Source of the DNA: Nematostella vectensis
Taxonomy: Eukaryota; Cnidaria; Anthozoa; Actiniaria; Edwardsiidae
Assembly: GCF_932526225.1 (NCBI RefSeq)
Contig: NC_064037.1
Coordinates: forward strand, 744,001-808,000
DNA: 64,000 nucleotides
Direction of reading: 5' to 3'
Part shown: positions 26,001-40,600 of the stretch, piece by piece
Position numbering within the stretch: the stretch's first letter is position 1
Layout of the letters: each line of letters opens with the position of its first letter
Program-made: the position numbers and the translations under genes
Notes under the pieces: model-generated
Told to the model about the DNA's origin: nothing
Database searches by the model: none
Seen by the model: the letters and a program-made list of their open reading frames with translations, nothing else

Positions 26001-29000
26001 GTAACCCTGAAGCTTTTCCCGAATGTAACCTCCAGTCCGATGGTGACTTTGCTTGGGATAGTTTACGATACCAATAGTATTAAAAGTAATTTTCATTACA
26101 ATTCCCTTCAGCAATGTCACGTTAATCTTTCGTTGCGGGCACTTGACTACTAACGCAGCAACCCGGGTTCGATTCCCGCTGATAGCCTATTTTTTTTTTC
26201 TTTATTTTTTTTTTAAATATCGATTCTTAATTATACTGTTCTTGATGTGTCATGACATAAAAAGAAGGTATAGGGATATTTTTATGTACTCTCAGCATCT
26301 TTGATGTGCTCATGCTTTGTTCAGGATCCTGTACATATTTTATGCACACAAGAACTAACTAGATTCCTTGGATAACTTGATTAAGTAGATTCTAACATAG
26401 AGCATAGCGCTCGATAGATTGATATACCTTTTTTCCGAGTATACTGTTTTATTTTTCCTAATGTTACTTTTTTGAATTTACATTCGGAAAAAAAATTATC
26501 GATTGTAACCTTTTGGAGGTTACACTCGTAAAACGAATTGCCGAATGTAACCCTGAAGCTTTTCCCGAATGTAACCTCCAGTCCGATGGTGACTTTGCTT
26601 GGGATAGTTTACGATACCAATAGTATTAAAAGTAATTTTCATTACAATTCCCTTCAGCAATGCCACGTTAGTCTTTCGTTGCGGGCACTTGACTACTAAC
26701 GCAGCGACCCGGGTTCGATTCCCGCTGATAGCCTATTTTTTTTTCTTTATTTTTTTTTTAAATATCGATACTTAATTATACTGTTCTTGGTGTGTCATGA
26801 CATAAAAAGAAGGTATAGGGATATTTTTATGTACTCTCAGCATCTTTGATGTGCTCATGCTTTGTTCAGGATCCTGTACATATTTTATGCACACAAGAAC
26901 TAACTAGATTCCTTGGATAACTTGATTAAGTAGATTCTAACATAGAGCATAGCGCTCGATAGATTGATATACCTTTTTTCCGAGTATACTGTTTTATTTT
27001 TCCTAATGTTACTTTTTTGAATTTACATTCGGAAAAAAAAAATCGATTGTAACCTTTTGGAGGTTACACTCGTAAAACGAATTCCCGAATGTAACCCTGA
27101 AGCTTTTCCCGAATGTAACCTCCAGTCCGATGGTGACTTTGCTTGGGATAGTTTACGATACCAATAGTATTAAAAGTAATTTTCATTACAATTCCCTTCA
27201 GCAATGCCACGTTAGTCTTTTGTTGCGGGCACTTGACTACTAACGCAGCGACCCGGGTTCGATTCCCGCTGATAGCCTATTTTTTTTCTTTATTTTTTTT
27301 TTTAAATATCGATACTTAATTATACTGTTCTTGGTGTGTCATGACATAAAAAGAAGGTATAGGGACATTTTTATGTACTCTCGGCATCTTTGATGTGCTC
27401 ATGCTTTGTTCAGGATCCTGTACATATTTTATGCACACAAGAACTAACTAGATTCCTTGGATAACTTGATTAAGTAGATTCTAACATAGAGCATAGCGCT
27501 CGATAGATTGATATACCTTTTTTTCCGAGTATACTGTTTTATTTTTCCTAATGTTACTTTTTGGAATTTACATTCGGAAAAAAAATTATCGATTGTAACC
27601 TTTTGGAGGTTACACTCGTAAAACAAATTCCCGAATGTAACTCTGAAGCTTTTCCCGAATGTAACCTCCAGTCCGATGGTGACTTTGCTTGGGATAGTTT
27701 ACGATACCAATAGTATTAAAAGTAATTTTCATTACAATTCCCTTCAGCAATGCCACGTTAGTCTATCGTTGCGGGCACTTGACTACTAACGCAGCGACCC
27801 GTGTTCGATTCCCGCTGATAGCCTATTTTTTTACTTTCTTTTTGTTTTTAAATATCGATACTTAATTATACTGTTCTTGGTGTGTCATGACATAAAAAGA
27901 AGGTATAGGGACATTTTTATGTACTCTCGGCATCTTTGATGTGCTCATGCTTTGTTCAGGATCCTGTACATATTTTATGCACACAAGAACTAACTAGATT
28001 CCTTGGATAACTTGATTAAGTAGATTCTAACATAGAGCATAGCGCTCGATAGATTGATATACCTTTTTTCCGAGTATACTGTTTTATTTTTCCTAATGTT
28101 ACTTTTTTGAATTTACATTCGGAAAAAAAAAATCGATTGTAACCTTTTGGAGGTTACACTCGTAAAACGAATTCCCGAATGTAACCCTGAAGCTTTTCCC
28201 GAATGTAACCTCCAGTCCGATGGTGACTTTGCTTGGGATAGTTTACGATACCAATAGTATTAAAAGTAATTTTCATTACAATTCCCTTCAGCAATGCCAC
28301 GTTAGTCTATCGTTGCGGGCACTTGACTACTAACGCAGCGACCCGGGTTCGATTCCCGCTGATAGCCTATTTTTTTACTTTCTTTTTGTTTTTAAATATC
28401 GATACTTAATTATACTGTTCTTGGTGTGTCATGACATAAAAAGAAGGTATAGGGACATTTTTATGTACTCTCGGCATCTTTGATGTGCTCATGCTTTGTT
28501 CAGGATCCTGTACATATTTTATGCACACAAGAACTAACTAGATTCCTTGTATAACTTGATTAAGTAGATTCTAACATAGAGCATAGCGCTCGATAGATTG
28601 ATATACCTTTTTTTCCGAGTATACTGTTTTATTTTTCCTAATGTTACTTTTTTGAATTTAATTCGGAAAAAAAATTATCGATTGTAACCTTTTGGAGGTT
28701 ACACTCGTAAAACAAATTCCCGAATGTAACACTGAAGCTTTTCCCGAATGTAACCTCCAGTCCGATGGTGACTTTGCTTGGGATAGTTTACGATACCAAT
28801 AGTATTAAAAGTAATTTTCATTACAATTCCCTTCAGCAATGCCACGTTAGTCTATCGTTGCGGGCACTTGACTACTAACGCAGCGACCCGGGTTCGATTC
28901 CCGCTGATAGCCTATTTTTTTACTTTCTTTTTTTTTTAAATATCGATACTTAATTATACTGTTCTTGGTGTGTCATGACATAAAAAGAAGGTATAGGGAC

Positions 29001-30259
29001 ATTTTTATATACTCTCAGCATCTTTGATGTGCTCATGCTTTGTTCAGGATCCTGTACATATTTTATGCACACAAGAACTAACTAGATTCCTTGGATAACT
29101 TGATTAAGTAGATTCTAACATAGAGCATAGCGCTCGATAGATTGATATACCTTTTTTTCCGAGTATACTGTTTTATTTTTCCTAATGTTACTTTTTGGAA
29201 TTTACATTCGGAAAAAAAATATCGATTGTAACCTTTTGGAGGTTACACTCGTAAAACGAATTCCCGAATGTAACCCTGAAGCTTTTCCCGAATGTAACCT
29301 CCAGTCCGATGGTGACTTTGCTTGGGATAGTTTACGATACCAATAGTATTAAAAGTAATTTTCATTACAATTCCCTTCAGCAATGCCACGTTAGTCTTTC
29401 GTTGCGGGCACTTGACTACTAACGCAGCTACCCGGGTTCGATTCCCGCTGATAGCCTATTTTTTTTCTTTATTTTTTTTTTTAAATATCGATACTTAATT
29501 ATACTGTTCTTGGTGTGTCATGACATAAAAAGAAGGTATAGGGACATTTTTATGTACTCTCAGCATCTTTGATGTGCTCATGCTTTGTTCAGGATCCTGT
29601 ACATATTTTATGCACACAAGAACTAACTAGATTCCTTGGATAACTTGATTAAGTATATTCTAACATAGAGCATAGCGCTCGATAGATTGATATACCTTTT
29701 TTTCCGAGTATACTGTTTTATTTTTCCTAATGTTACTTTTTGGAATTTACATTCGGAAAAAAAATTATCGATTGTAACCTTTTGGAGGTTACACTCGTAA
29801 AACGAATTCCCGAATGTAACCCTGAAGCTTTTCCCGAATGTAACCTCCAGTCCGATGGTGACTTTGCTTGGGATAGTTTACGATACCAATAGTATTAAAA
29901 GTAATTTTCATTACAATTCCCTTCAGCAATGCCACGTTAGTCTTTCGTTGCGGGCACTTGACTACTAACGCAGCGACCCGGGTTCGATTCCCGCTGATAG
30001 CCTATTTTTTTTTCTTTATTTTTTTTTTTAAATATCGATACTTAATTATACTGTTCTTGGTGTGTCATGACATAAAAAGAAGGTATAGGGATATTTTTAT
30101 GTACTCTCAGCATCTTTGATGTGCTCATGATTTGTTCAGGATCCTGTACATATTTTATGCACACAAGAACTAACTAGATTCCTTGGATAACTTGATTAAG
30201 TAGATTCTAACATAGAGCATAGCGCTCGATAGATTGATATACCTTTTTTCCGAGTATAC

Positions 30260-30270
30260 TTTTTTTTTTT
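30260..30270 (+). repeat. Expanded T-run replacing tgttttattttt
   Basis: The usual gtatactgttttatttttcc has become gtatac followed by 11 T's and cc. The same change recurs near 38981-38992 (12 T) and 40072-40084 (13 T), in monomers that also share catgatttgttc. All three come from one variant whose T-run then changed length. Confidence 0.8.
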
Positions 30271-33200
30271 CCTAATGTTACTTTTTTGAATTTACATTCG
30301 GAAAAAAAAAATCGATTGTAACCTTTTGGAGGTTACACTCGTAAAACGAATTCCCGAATGTAACCCTGAAGCTTTTCCCGAATGTAACCTCCAGTCCGAT
30401 GGTGACTTTGCTTGGGATATTTTACGATACCAATAGTATTAAAAGTAATTTTCATTACAATTCCCTTCAGCAATGCCACGTTAGTCTTTTGTTGCGGGCA
30501 CTTGACTACTAACGCAGCGACCCGGGTTCGATTCCCGCTGATAGCCTATTTTTTTTCTTTATTTTTTTTTTTAAATATCGATACTTAATTATACTGTTCT
30601 TGGTGTGTCATGACATAAAAAGAAGGTATAGGGACATTTTTATGTACTCTCGGCATCTTTGATGTGCTCATGCTTTGTTCAGGATCCTGTACATATTTTA
30701 TGCACACAAGAACTAACTAGATTCCTTGGATAACTTGATTAAGTATATTCTAACATAGAGCATAGCGCTCGATAGATTGATATACCTTTTTTTCCGAGTA
30801 TACTGTTTTATTTTTCCTAATGTTACTTTTTGGAATTTACATTCGGAAAAAAAATTATCGATTGTAACCTTTTGGAGGTTACACTCGTAAAACGAATTCC
30901 CGAATGTAACCCTGAAGCTTTTCCCGAATGTAACCTCCAGTCCGATGGTGACTTTGCTTGGGATAGTTTACGATACCAATAGTATTAAAAGTAATTTTCA
31001 TTACAATTCCCTTCAGCAATGCCACGTTAGTCTTTTGTTGCGGGCACTTGACTACTAACGCAGCGACCCGGGTTCGATTCCCGCTGATAGCCTATTTTTT
31101 TACTTTCTTTTTGTTTTTAAATATCGATACTTAATTATACTGTTCTTGGTGTGTCATGACATAAAAAGAAGGTATAGGGACATTTTTATGTACTCTCGGC
31201 ATCTTTGATGTGCTCATGCTTTGTTCAGGATCCTGTACATATTTTATGCACACAAGAACTAACTAGATTCCTTGGATAACTTGATTAAGTATATTCTAAC
31301 ATAGAGCATAGCGCTCGATAGATTGATATACCTTTTTTTCCGAGTATACTGTTTTATTTTTCCTAATGTTACTTTTTGGAATTTACATTCGGAAAAAAAA
31401 TTATCGATTGTAACCTTTTGGAGGTTACACTCGTAAAACAAATTCCCGAATGTAACCCTGAAGCTTTTCCCGAATGTAACCTCCAGTCCGATGGTGACTT
31501 TGCTTGGGATAGTTTACGATACCAATAGTATTAAAAGTAATTTTCATTACAATTCCCTTCAGCAATGCCACGTTAGTCTTTTGTTGCGGGCACTTGACTA
31601 CTAACGCAGCGACCCGGGTTCGATTCCCGCTGATAGCCTATTTTTTTACTTTCTTTTTGTTTTTAAATATCGATACTTAATTATACTGTTCTTGGTGTGT
31701 CATGACATAAAAAGAAGGTATAGGGACATTTTTATGTACTCTCGGCATCTTTGATGTGCTCATGCTTTGTTCAGGATCCTGTACATATTTTATGCACACA
31801 AGAACTAACTAGATTCCTTGTATAACTTGATTAAGTAGATTCTAACATAGAGCATAGCGCTCGATAGATTGATATACCTTTTTTTCCGAGTATACTGTTT
31901 TATTTTTCCTAATGTTACTTTTTGGAATTTACATTCGGAAAAAAATTTATCGATTGTAACCTTTTGGAGGTTACACTCGTAAAACAAATTCCCGAATGTA
32001 ACCCTGAAGCTTTTCCCGAATGTAACCTCCAGTCCGATGGTGACTTTGCTTGGGATAGTTTACGATACCAATAGTATTAAAAGTAATTTTCATTACAATT
32101 CCCTTCAGCAATGTCACGTTAGTCTTTCGTTGCGGGCACTTGACTACTAACGCAGCTACCCGGGTTCGATTCCCCCAGATAGCCTATTTTTTTTTCTTTA
32201 TTTTTTTTTTTAAATATCGATACTTAATTATACTGTTCTTGGTGTGTAATGACATAAAAAGAAGGTATAGGGACATTTTTATGTACTCTCAGCATCTTTG
32301 ATGTGCTCATGCTTTGTTCAGGATCCTGTACATATTTTATGCACACAAGAACTAACTAGATTCCTTGGATAACATGATTAAGTAGATTCTAACATAGAGC
32401 ATAGCGCTCGATAGATTGATATACCTTTTTTTCCGAGTATACTGTTTTATTTTTCCTAATGTTACTTTTTTGAATTTGATTCGGAAAAAAAATTATCGAT
32501 TGTAACCTTTTGGAGGTTACACTCGTAAAACAAATTCCCGAATGTAACCCTGAAGCTTTTCCCGAATGTAACCTCCAGTCCGATGGTGACTTTGCTTGGG
32601 ATAGTTTACGATACCAATAGTATTAAAAGTAATTTTCATTACAATTCCCTTCAGCAATGCCACGTTAGTCTATCGTTGCGGGCACTTGACTACTAACGCA
32701 GCGACCCGGGTTCGATTCCCGCTGATAGCCTATTTTTTTACTTTCTTTTTTTTTTTAAATATCGATACTTAATTATACTGTTCTTGGTGTGTCATGACAT
32801 AAAAAGAAGGTATAGGGACATTTTTATGTACTCTCAGCATCTTTGATGTGCTCATGCTTTGTTCAGGATCCTGTACATATTTTATGCACACAAGAACTAA
32901 CTAGATTCCTTGGATAACTTGATTAAGTAGATTCTAACATAGAGCATAGCGCTCGATAGATTGATATACCTTTTTTTCCGAGTATACTGTTTTATTTTTC
33001 CTAATGTTACTTTTTGGAATTTACATTCGGAAAAAAAATTATCGATTGTAACCTTTTGGAGGTTACACTCGTAAAACAAATTCCCGAATGTAACCCTGAA
33101 GCTTTTCCCGAATGTAACCTCCAGTCCGATGGTGACTTTGCTTGGGATAGTTTACGATACCAATAGTATTAAAAGTAATTTTCATTACAATTCCCTTCAG

Positions 33201-36034
33201 CAATGCCACGTTAGTCTTTTGTTGCGGGCACTTGACTACTAACGCAGCGACCCGGGTTTGATTCCCGCTGATAGCCTATTTTTTTTCTTTATTTTTTTTT
33301 AAATATCGATACTAAAATTATACTGTTCTTGGTGTGTCATGACATAAAAAGAAGGTATAGGGACATTTTTATGTACTCTCAGCATCTTTGATGTGCTCAT
33401 GCTTTGTTCAGGATCCTGTACATATTTTATGCACACAAGAACTAACTAGATTCCTTGGATAACTTGATTAAGTAGATTCTAACATAGAGCATAGCGCTCG
33501 ATAGATTGATATACTTTTTTTCCGAGTATACTGTTTCATTTTTCCTAATGTTACTTTTTTGAATTTACATTCGGAAAAAAAATTATCGATTGTAACCTTT
33601 TGGAGGTTACACTCGTAAAACAAATTCCCGAATGTAACCCTGAAGCTTTTCCCGAATGTAACCTCCAGTCCGATGGTGACTTTGCTTGGGATAGTTTACG
33701 ATACCAATAGTATTAAAAGTAATTTTCATTACAATTCCCTTCAGCAATGCCACGTTAGTCTATCGTTGCGGGCACTTGACTACTAACGCAGCGACCCGGG
33801 TTCGATTCCCGCTGATAGCCTATTTTTTTTTCTTTATTTTTTTTTTAAATATCAATACTTGATTATACTGTTCTTGGTGTATCATGACATAAAAAGAAGG
33901 TATAGGGACATTTTTATGTACTCTCAGCATCTTTGATGTGCTCATGCTTTGTTCAGGATCCTGTACATATTTTATGCACACAAGAACTAACTAGATTCCT
34001 TGGATAACTTGATTAAGTAGATTCTAACATAGAGCATAGCGCTCGATAGATTGATATACCTTTTTTTCCGAGTATACTGTTTTATTTTTCTTAATGTTAC
34101 TTTTTGGAATTTACATTCGGAAAAAAAATATCGATTGTAACCTTTTGGAGGTTACACTCGTAAAACAAATTCCCGAATGTAACCCTGAAGCTTTTCCCGA
34201 ATGTAACCTCCAGTCCGATGGTGACTTTGCTTGGGATAGTTTACGATACCAATAGTATTAAAAGTAATTTTCATTACAATTACCTTCAGCAATGCCACGT
34301 TAGTCTTTTGTTGCGGGCACTTGACTACTAACGCAGCGACCCGGGTTCGATTCCCGCTGATAGCCTATTTTTTTACTTTCTTTTTTTTTTAAATATCGAT
34401 ACTTAATTATACTGTTCTTGGTGTGTCATGACCTAAAAAGAAGGTATAGGGACATTTTTATGTACTCTCAGCATCTTTGATGTGCTCATGCTTTGTTCAG
34501 GATCCTGTACATATTTTATGCACACAAGAACTAACTAGATTCCTTGGACAACTTGATTAAGTAGATTCTAACATAGAGCATAGCGCTCGATAGATTGATA
34601 TACCTTTTTTTCCGAGTATACTGTTTTATTTTTCCTAATGTTACTTTTTGGAATTTACATTCGGAAAAAAAATTATCGATTGTAACCTTTTGGAGGTTAC
34701 ACTCGTAAAACAAATTCCCGAATGTAACCCTGAAGCTTTTCCCGAATGTAACCTCCAGTCCGATGGTGACTTTGCTTGGGATAGTTTACGATACCAATAG
34801 TATTTAAAGTAATTTTCATTACAATTCCCTTCAGCAATGTCACGTTAGTCTTTCGTTGCGGGCACTTGACTACTAACGCAGCGACCCGGGTTCGATTCCC
34901 CCTGATAGCCTATTTTTTTTTTCTTTACTTTTTTTTTTAAATATCGATACTTAAGTATACTGTTCTTGGTGTGTAATGACATAAAAAGAAGGTATAGGGA
35001 CATTTTTATGTACTCTCAGCATCTTTGATGTGCTCATGCTTTGTTCAGGATCCTGTACATATTTTATGCATACAAGAACTAACTAGATTTCTTGGATAAC
35101 ATGATTAAGTAGATTTTAACATAGAGCATAGCGCTCGATAGATTGATATACCTTTTTTTCCGAGTATACTGTTTTATTTTTCCTAATGTTACTTTTTTTA
35201 ATTTAATTCGGAAAAAAAATTATCGATTGTAACCTTTTGGAGGTTACACTCGTAAAACAAATTCCCGAATGTAACCCTGAAGCTTTTCCCGAATGTAACC
35301 TCCAGTCCGATGGTGACTTTGCTTGGGATAGTTTACGATACCAATAGTATTAAAAGTAATTTTCATTACAATTCCCTTCAGCAATGCCACGTTAGAATAT
35401 CGTTGCGGGCACTTGACTACTAACGCAGCGACCCGGGTTCGATTCCCGCTGATAGCCTATTTTTTTACTTTCTTTTTTTTTTAAATATCGATACTTAATT
35501 ATACTGTTCTTGGTGTGTCATGACATAAAAAGAAGGTATAGGGACATTTTTATGTACTCTCAGCATCTTTGATGTGCTCATGCTTTGTTCAGGATCCTGT
35601 ACATATTTTATGCACACAAGAACTAACTAGATTCCTTGGATAACTTGATTAAGTAGATTCTAACATAGAGCATAGCGCTCGATAGATTGATATACCTTTT
35701 TTTCCGAGTATACTGTTTTATTTTTCCTAATGTTACTTTTTGGAATTTACATTCGGAAAAAAAATTATCGATTGTAACCTTTTGGAGGTTACACTCGTAA
35801 AACAAATTCCCGAATGTAACCCTGAAGCTTTTCCCGAATGTAACCTCCAGTCCGATGGTGACTTTGCTTGGGATAGTTTACGATACCAATAGTATTAAAA
35901 GTAATTTTCATTACAATTCCCTTCAGCAATGCCACGTTAGTCTTTCGTTGCGGGCACTTGACTACTAACGCAGCGACTCGGGTTCGATTCCCGCTGATAG
36001 CCTATTTTTTTTTCTTTATTTTTTTTTTTTTTTA

Positions 36035-37117
36035 ATATCGATACTTAATTATACTGTTCTTGGTGTGTCATGACATAAAAAGAAGGTATAGGGACATTTT
36101 TATGTACTCTCAGCATCTTTGATGTGCTCATGCTTTGTTCAGGATCCTGTACATATTTTATGCACACAAGAACTAACTAGATTCCTTGGATAACTTGATT
36201 AAGTAGATTATAACATAGAGCATAGCGCTCGATAGATTGATATACCTTTTTTTCCGAGTATACTGTTTTATTTTTCCTAATGTTACTTTTTGGAATTTAC
36301 ATTCGGAAAAAAAAATTATCGATTGTAACCTTTTGGAGGTTACACTCGTAAAACAAATTCCCGAATGTAACCCTGAAGCTTTTCCCGAATGTAACCTCCA
36401 GTCCGATGGTGACTTTGCTTGGGATAGTTTACGATACCAATAGTATTAAAAGTAATTTTCATTACAATTCCCTTCAGCAATGCCACGTTAGTCTTTTGTT
36501 GCGGGCACTTGACTACTAACGCAGCGACTCGGGTTCGATTCCCGCCAATAGCCTATTTTTTTTTTCTTTATTTTTTTTTTAATATCGATACTTAATTATA
36601 CTGTTCTTGGTGTGTCATGACATAAAAAGAAGGTATAGGGATATTTTTATGTACTCTCAGCATCTTTGATGTGCTCATGCCTTGTTCAGGATCCTGTACA
36701 TATTTTATGCACACAAGAACTAACTAGATTCCTTGGATAACTTGATTAAGTAGATTCTAACATAGAGCATAGCGCTCGATAGATTAATATACCTTTTTTT
36801 CCGAGTATACTGTTTTATTTTTCCTAATGTTACTTTTTGGAATTTACATTCGGAAAAAAAATTATCGATTGTAACCTTTTGGAGGTTACACTCGTAAAAC
36901 AAATTCCCGAATGTAACCCTGAAGCTTTTCCCGAATGTAACCTCCAGTCCGATGGTGACTTTGCTTGGGATAGTTTACGATACCAATAGTATTAAAAGTA
37001 ATTTTCATTACAATTCCCTTCAGCAATGCCACGTTAGTCTTTCGTTGCGGGCACTTGACTACTGACGCAGCTACCCGGGTTCGATTCCCGCTAATAGCCT
37101 TTTTTTTTTTTTTTCAA
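36035..37117. repeat. Short class B island (2 monomers)
   Basis: The monomer at 36035 carries 'agattataac', shared with 13130, 45302 and 56755. The monomer at 36582 begins like 45849 (catgccttgttc) but ends like 46396 (ctactgacgcagct, ctaatagcc, T-only linker), so it appears to be a fusion of two neighbours with one monomer lost. Confidence 0.75.
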
Positions 37118-37661
37118 ATATCGATACTTAATTATACTGTTCTTGGTGTGTCATGAAATAAAGAGAAGGTATAGGGACATTTTTATGTACTCTCAGCATC
37201 TTTGATGTGCTCATGCTTTGTTCAGGATCCTGTACATATTTTATGCACACAAGAACTAACTAGATTCCTTGGATAACTTCATTAAGTAGATTCTAACATA
37301 GAGCATAGCGCTCGATAGATTGATATACCTTTTTTTCCGAGTATACTGTTTTATTTTTCCTAATGTTACTTTTTGGAATTTACATTCGGAAAAAAAAAAT
37401 CGATTGTAACCTTTTGGAGGTTACACTCGTAAAACAAATTCCCGAATGTAACCCTGAAGCTTTTCCCGAATGTAACCTCCAGTCCGATGGTGACTTTGCT
37501 TGGGATAGTTTACGATACCAATAGTATTAAAAGTAATTTTCATTACAATTCCCTTCAGCAATGCCACGTTAGTCTATCGTTGCGGGCACTTGACTACTAA
37601 CGCAGCGACCCGGGTTCGATTCCCGCTGATAGCCTATTTTTTTACTTTCTTTTTTTTTTAA
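37118..37661. repeat. Chimeric monomer at a duplication junction
   Basis: The left part has tcatgaaataaagagaag, a variant otherwise seen only at 46933 (class B). The right part has gtctatcgttg and an ACTTTC linker with aaatat, as at the end of the monomer 28396-28939 (class A). The next monomers (37662, 38206, 38753) then repeat 28940, 29485 and 30032. This is what an unequal exchange between a class B and a class A monomer would leave. Confidence 0.75.
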
Positions 37662-40600
37662 ATATCGATACTTAATTATACTGTTCTTGGTGTGTCATGA
37701 CATAAAAAGAAGGTATAGGGACATTTTTATGTACTCTCAGCATCTTTGATGTGCTCATGCTTTGTTCAGGATCCTGTACATATTTTATGCACACAAGAAC
37801 TAACTAGATTCCTTGGATAACTTGATTAAGTAGATTCTAACATAGAGCATAGCGCTCGATAGATTGATATACCTTTTTTTCCGAGTATACTGTTTTATTT
37901 TTCCTAATGTTACTTTTTGGAATTTACATTCGGAAAAAAAATATCGATTGTAACCTTTTGGAGGTTACACTCGTAAAACGAATTCCCGAATGTAACCCTG
38001 AAGCTTTTCCCGAATGTAACCTCCAGTCCGATGGTGACTTTGCTTGGGATAGTTTACGATACCAATAGTATTAAAATAATTTTCATTACAATTCCCTTCA
38101 GCAATGCCACGTTAGTCTTTCGTTGCGGGCACTTGACTACTAACGCAGCTACCCGGGTTCGATTCCCGCTGATAGCCTATTTTTTTTCTTTATTTTTTTT
38201 TTTAAATATCGATACTTAATTATACTGTTCTTGGTGTGTCATGACATAAAAAGAAGGTATAGGGACATTTTTATGTACTCTCAGCATCTTTGATGTGCTC
38301 ATGCTTTGTTCAGGATCCTGTACATATTTTATGCACACAAGAACTAACTAGATTCCTTGGATAACTTGATTAAGTATATTCTAACATAGAGCATAGCGCT
38401 CGATAGATTGATATACCTTTTTTTCCGAGTATACTGTTTTATTTTTCCTAATGTTACTTTTTGGAATTTACATTCGGAAAAAAAATTATCGATTGTAACC
38501 TTTTGGAGGTTACACTCGTAAAACGAATTCCCGAATGTAACCCTGAAGCTTTTCCCGAATGTAACCTCCAGTCCGATGGTGACTTTGCTTGGGATAGTTT
38601 ACGATACCAATAGTATTAAAAGTAATTTTCATTACAATTCCCTTCAGCAATGCCACGTTAGTCTTTCGTTGCGGGCACTTGACTACTAACGCAGCGACCC
38701 GGGTTCGATTCCCGCTGATAGCCTATTTTTTTTTCTTTATTTTTTTTTTTAAATATCGATACTTAATTATACTGTTCTTGGTGTGTCATGACATAAAAAG
38801 AAGGTATAGGGATATTTTTATGTACTCTCAGCATCTTTGATGTGCTCATGATTTGTTCAGGATCCTGTACATATTTTATGCACACAAGAACTAACTAGAT
38901 TCCTTGGATAACTTGATTAAGTAGATTCTAACATAGAGCATAGCGCTCGATAGATTGATATACCTTTTTTCCGAGTATACTTTTTTTTTTTTCCTAATGT
39001 TACTTTTTTGAATTTACATTCGGAAAAAAAAAATCGATTGTAACCTTTTGGAGGTTACACTCGTAAAACGAATTCCCGAATGTAACCCTGAAGCTTTTCC
39101 CGAATGTAACCTCCAGTCCGATGGTGACTTTGCTTGGGATAGTTTACGATACCAATAGTATTAAAAGTAATTTTCATTACAATTCCCTTCAGCAATGCCA
39201 CGTTAGTCTTTTGTTGCGGGCACTTGACTACTAACGCAGCGACCCGGGTTCGATTCCCGCTGATAGCCTATTTTTTTTCTTTATTTTTTTTTTTAGATAT
39301 CGATACTTAATTATACTGTTCTTGGTGTGTCATGACATAAAAAGAAGGTATAGGGACATTTTTATGTACTCTCGGCATCTTTGATGTGCTCATGCTTTGT
39401 TCAGGATCCTGTACATATTTTATGCACACAAGAACTAACTAGATTCCTTGGATAACTTGATTAAGTATATTCTAACATAGAGCATAGCGCTCGATAGATT
39501 GATATACCTTTTTTTCCGAGTATACTGTTTTATTTTTCCTAATGTTACTTTTTGGAATTTACATTCGGAAAAAAAATTATCGATTGTAACCTTTTGGAGG
39601 TTACACTCGTAAAACGAATTCCCGAATGTAACCCTGAAGCTTTTCCCGAATGTAACCTCCAGTCCGATGGTGACTTTGCTTGGGATAGTTTACGATACCA
39701 ATAGTATTAAAAGTAATTTTCATTACAATTCCCTTCAGCAATGCCACGTTAGTCTTTCGTTGCGGGCACTTGACTACTAACGCAGCGACCCGGGTTCGAT
39801 TCCCGCTGATAGCCTATTTTTTTTTCTTTATTTTTTTTTTTAAATATCGATACTTAATTATACTGTTCTTGGTGTGTCATGACATAAAAAGAAGGTATAG
39901 GGATATTTTTATGTACTCTCAGCATCTTTGATGTGCTCATGATTTGTTCAGGATCCTGTACATATTTTATGCACACAAGAACTAACTAGATTCCTTGGAT
40001 AACTTGATTAAGTAGATTCTAACATAGAGCATAGCGCTCGATAGATTGATATACCTTTTTTCCGAGTATACTTTTTTTTTTTTTCCTAATGTTACTTTTT
40101 TGAATTTACATTCGGAAAAAAAAAATCGATTGTAACCTTTTGGAGGTTACACTCGTAAAACGAATTCCCGAATGTAACCCTGAAGCTTTTCCCGAATGTA
40201 ACCTCCAGTCCGATGGTGACTTTGCTTGGGATAGTTTACGATACCAATAGTATTAAAAGTAATTTTCATTACAATTCCCTTCAGCAATGCCACGTTAGTC
40301 TTTTGTTGCGGGCACTTGACTACTAACGCAGCGACCCGGGTTCGATTCCCGCTGATAGCCTATTTTTTTTCTTTATTTTTTTTTTAAATATCGATACTTA
40401 ATTATACTGTTCTTGGTGTGTCATGACATAAAAAGAAGGTATAGGGACATTTTTATGTACTCTCGGCATCTTTGATGTGCTCATGCTTTGTTCAGGATCC
40501 TGTACATATTTTATGCACACAAGAACTAACTAGATTCCTTGGATAACTTGATTAAGTAGATTCTAACATAGAGCATAGCGCTCGATAGATTGATATACCT

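Larger units (their letters stand above)
21854..36034. repeat. Class A block 2 (26 monomers)
   Basis: Monomers starting 21854 to 35485. The first part repeats variants seen at 1111-5482: cttacttatac at 22944, the perfect palindrome at 23058, gacctctaa near 23965 and the ttttttggaattt/ggaaaacaaatt copy at 25669. The later part (31667-36034) is matched by 40934-45301, and monomers 33303, 33849, 34393 and 34941 carry the same marker series as 10397, 10943, 11487 and 12036. Confidence 0.8.
28940..37117. repeat. Duplicated segment, left copy (15 monomers)
   Basis: Paired with 37662-46395. Starts 28940, 29485, 30032 and 30575 match 37662, 38206, 38753 and 39297 at offset about 8722. Starts 31667 to 36582 match 40934 to 45849 at offset 9266-9267. 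The change in offset equals one monomer. Confidence 0.8.
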
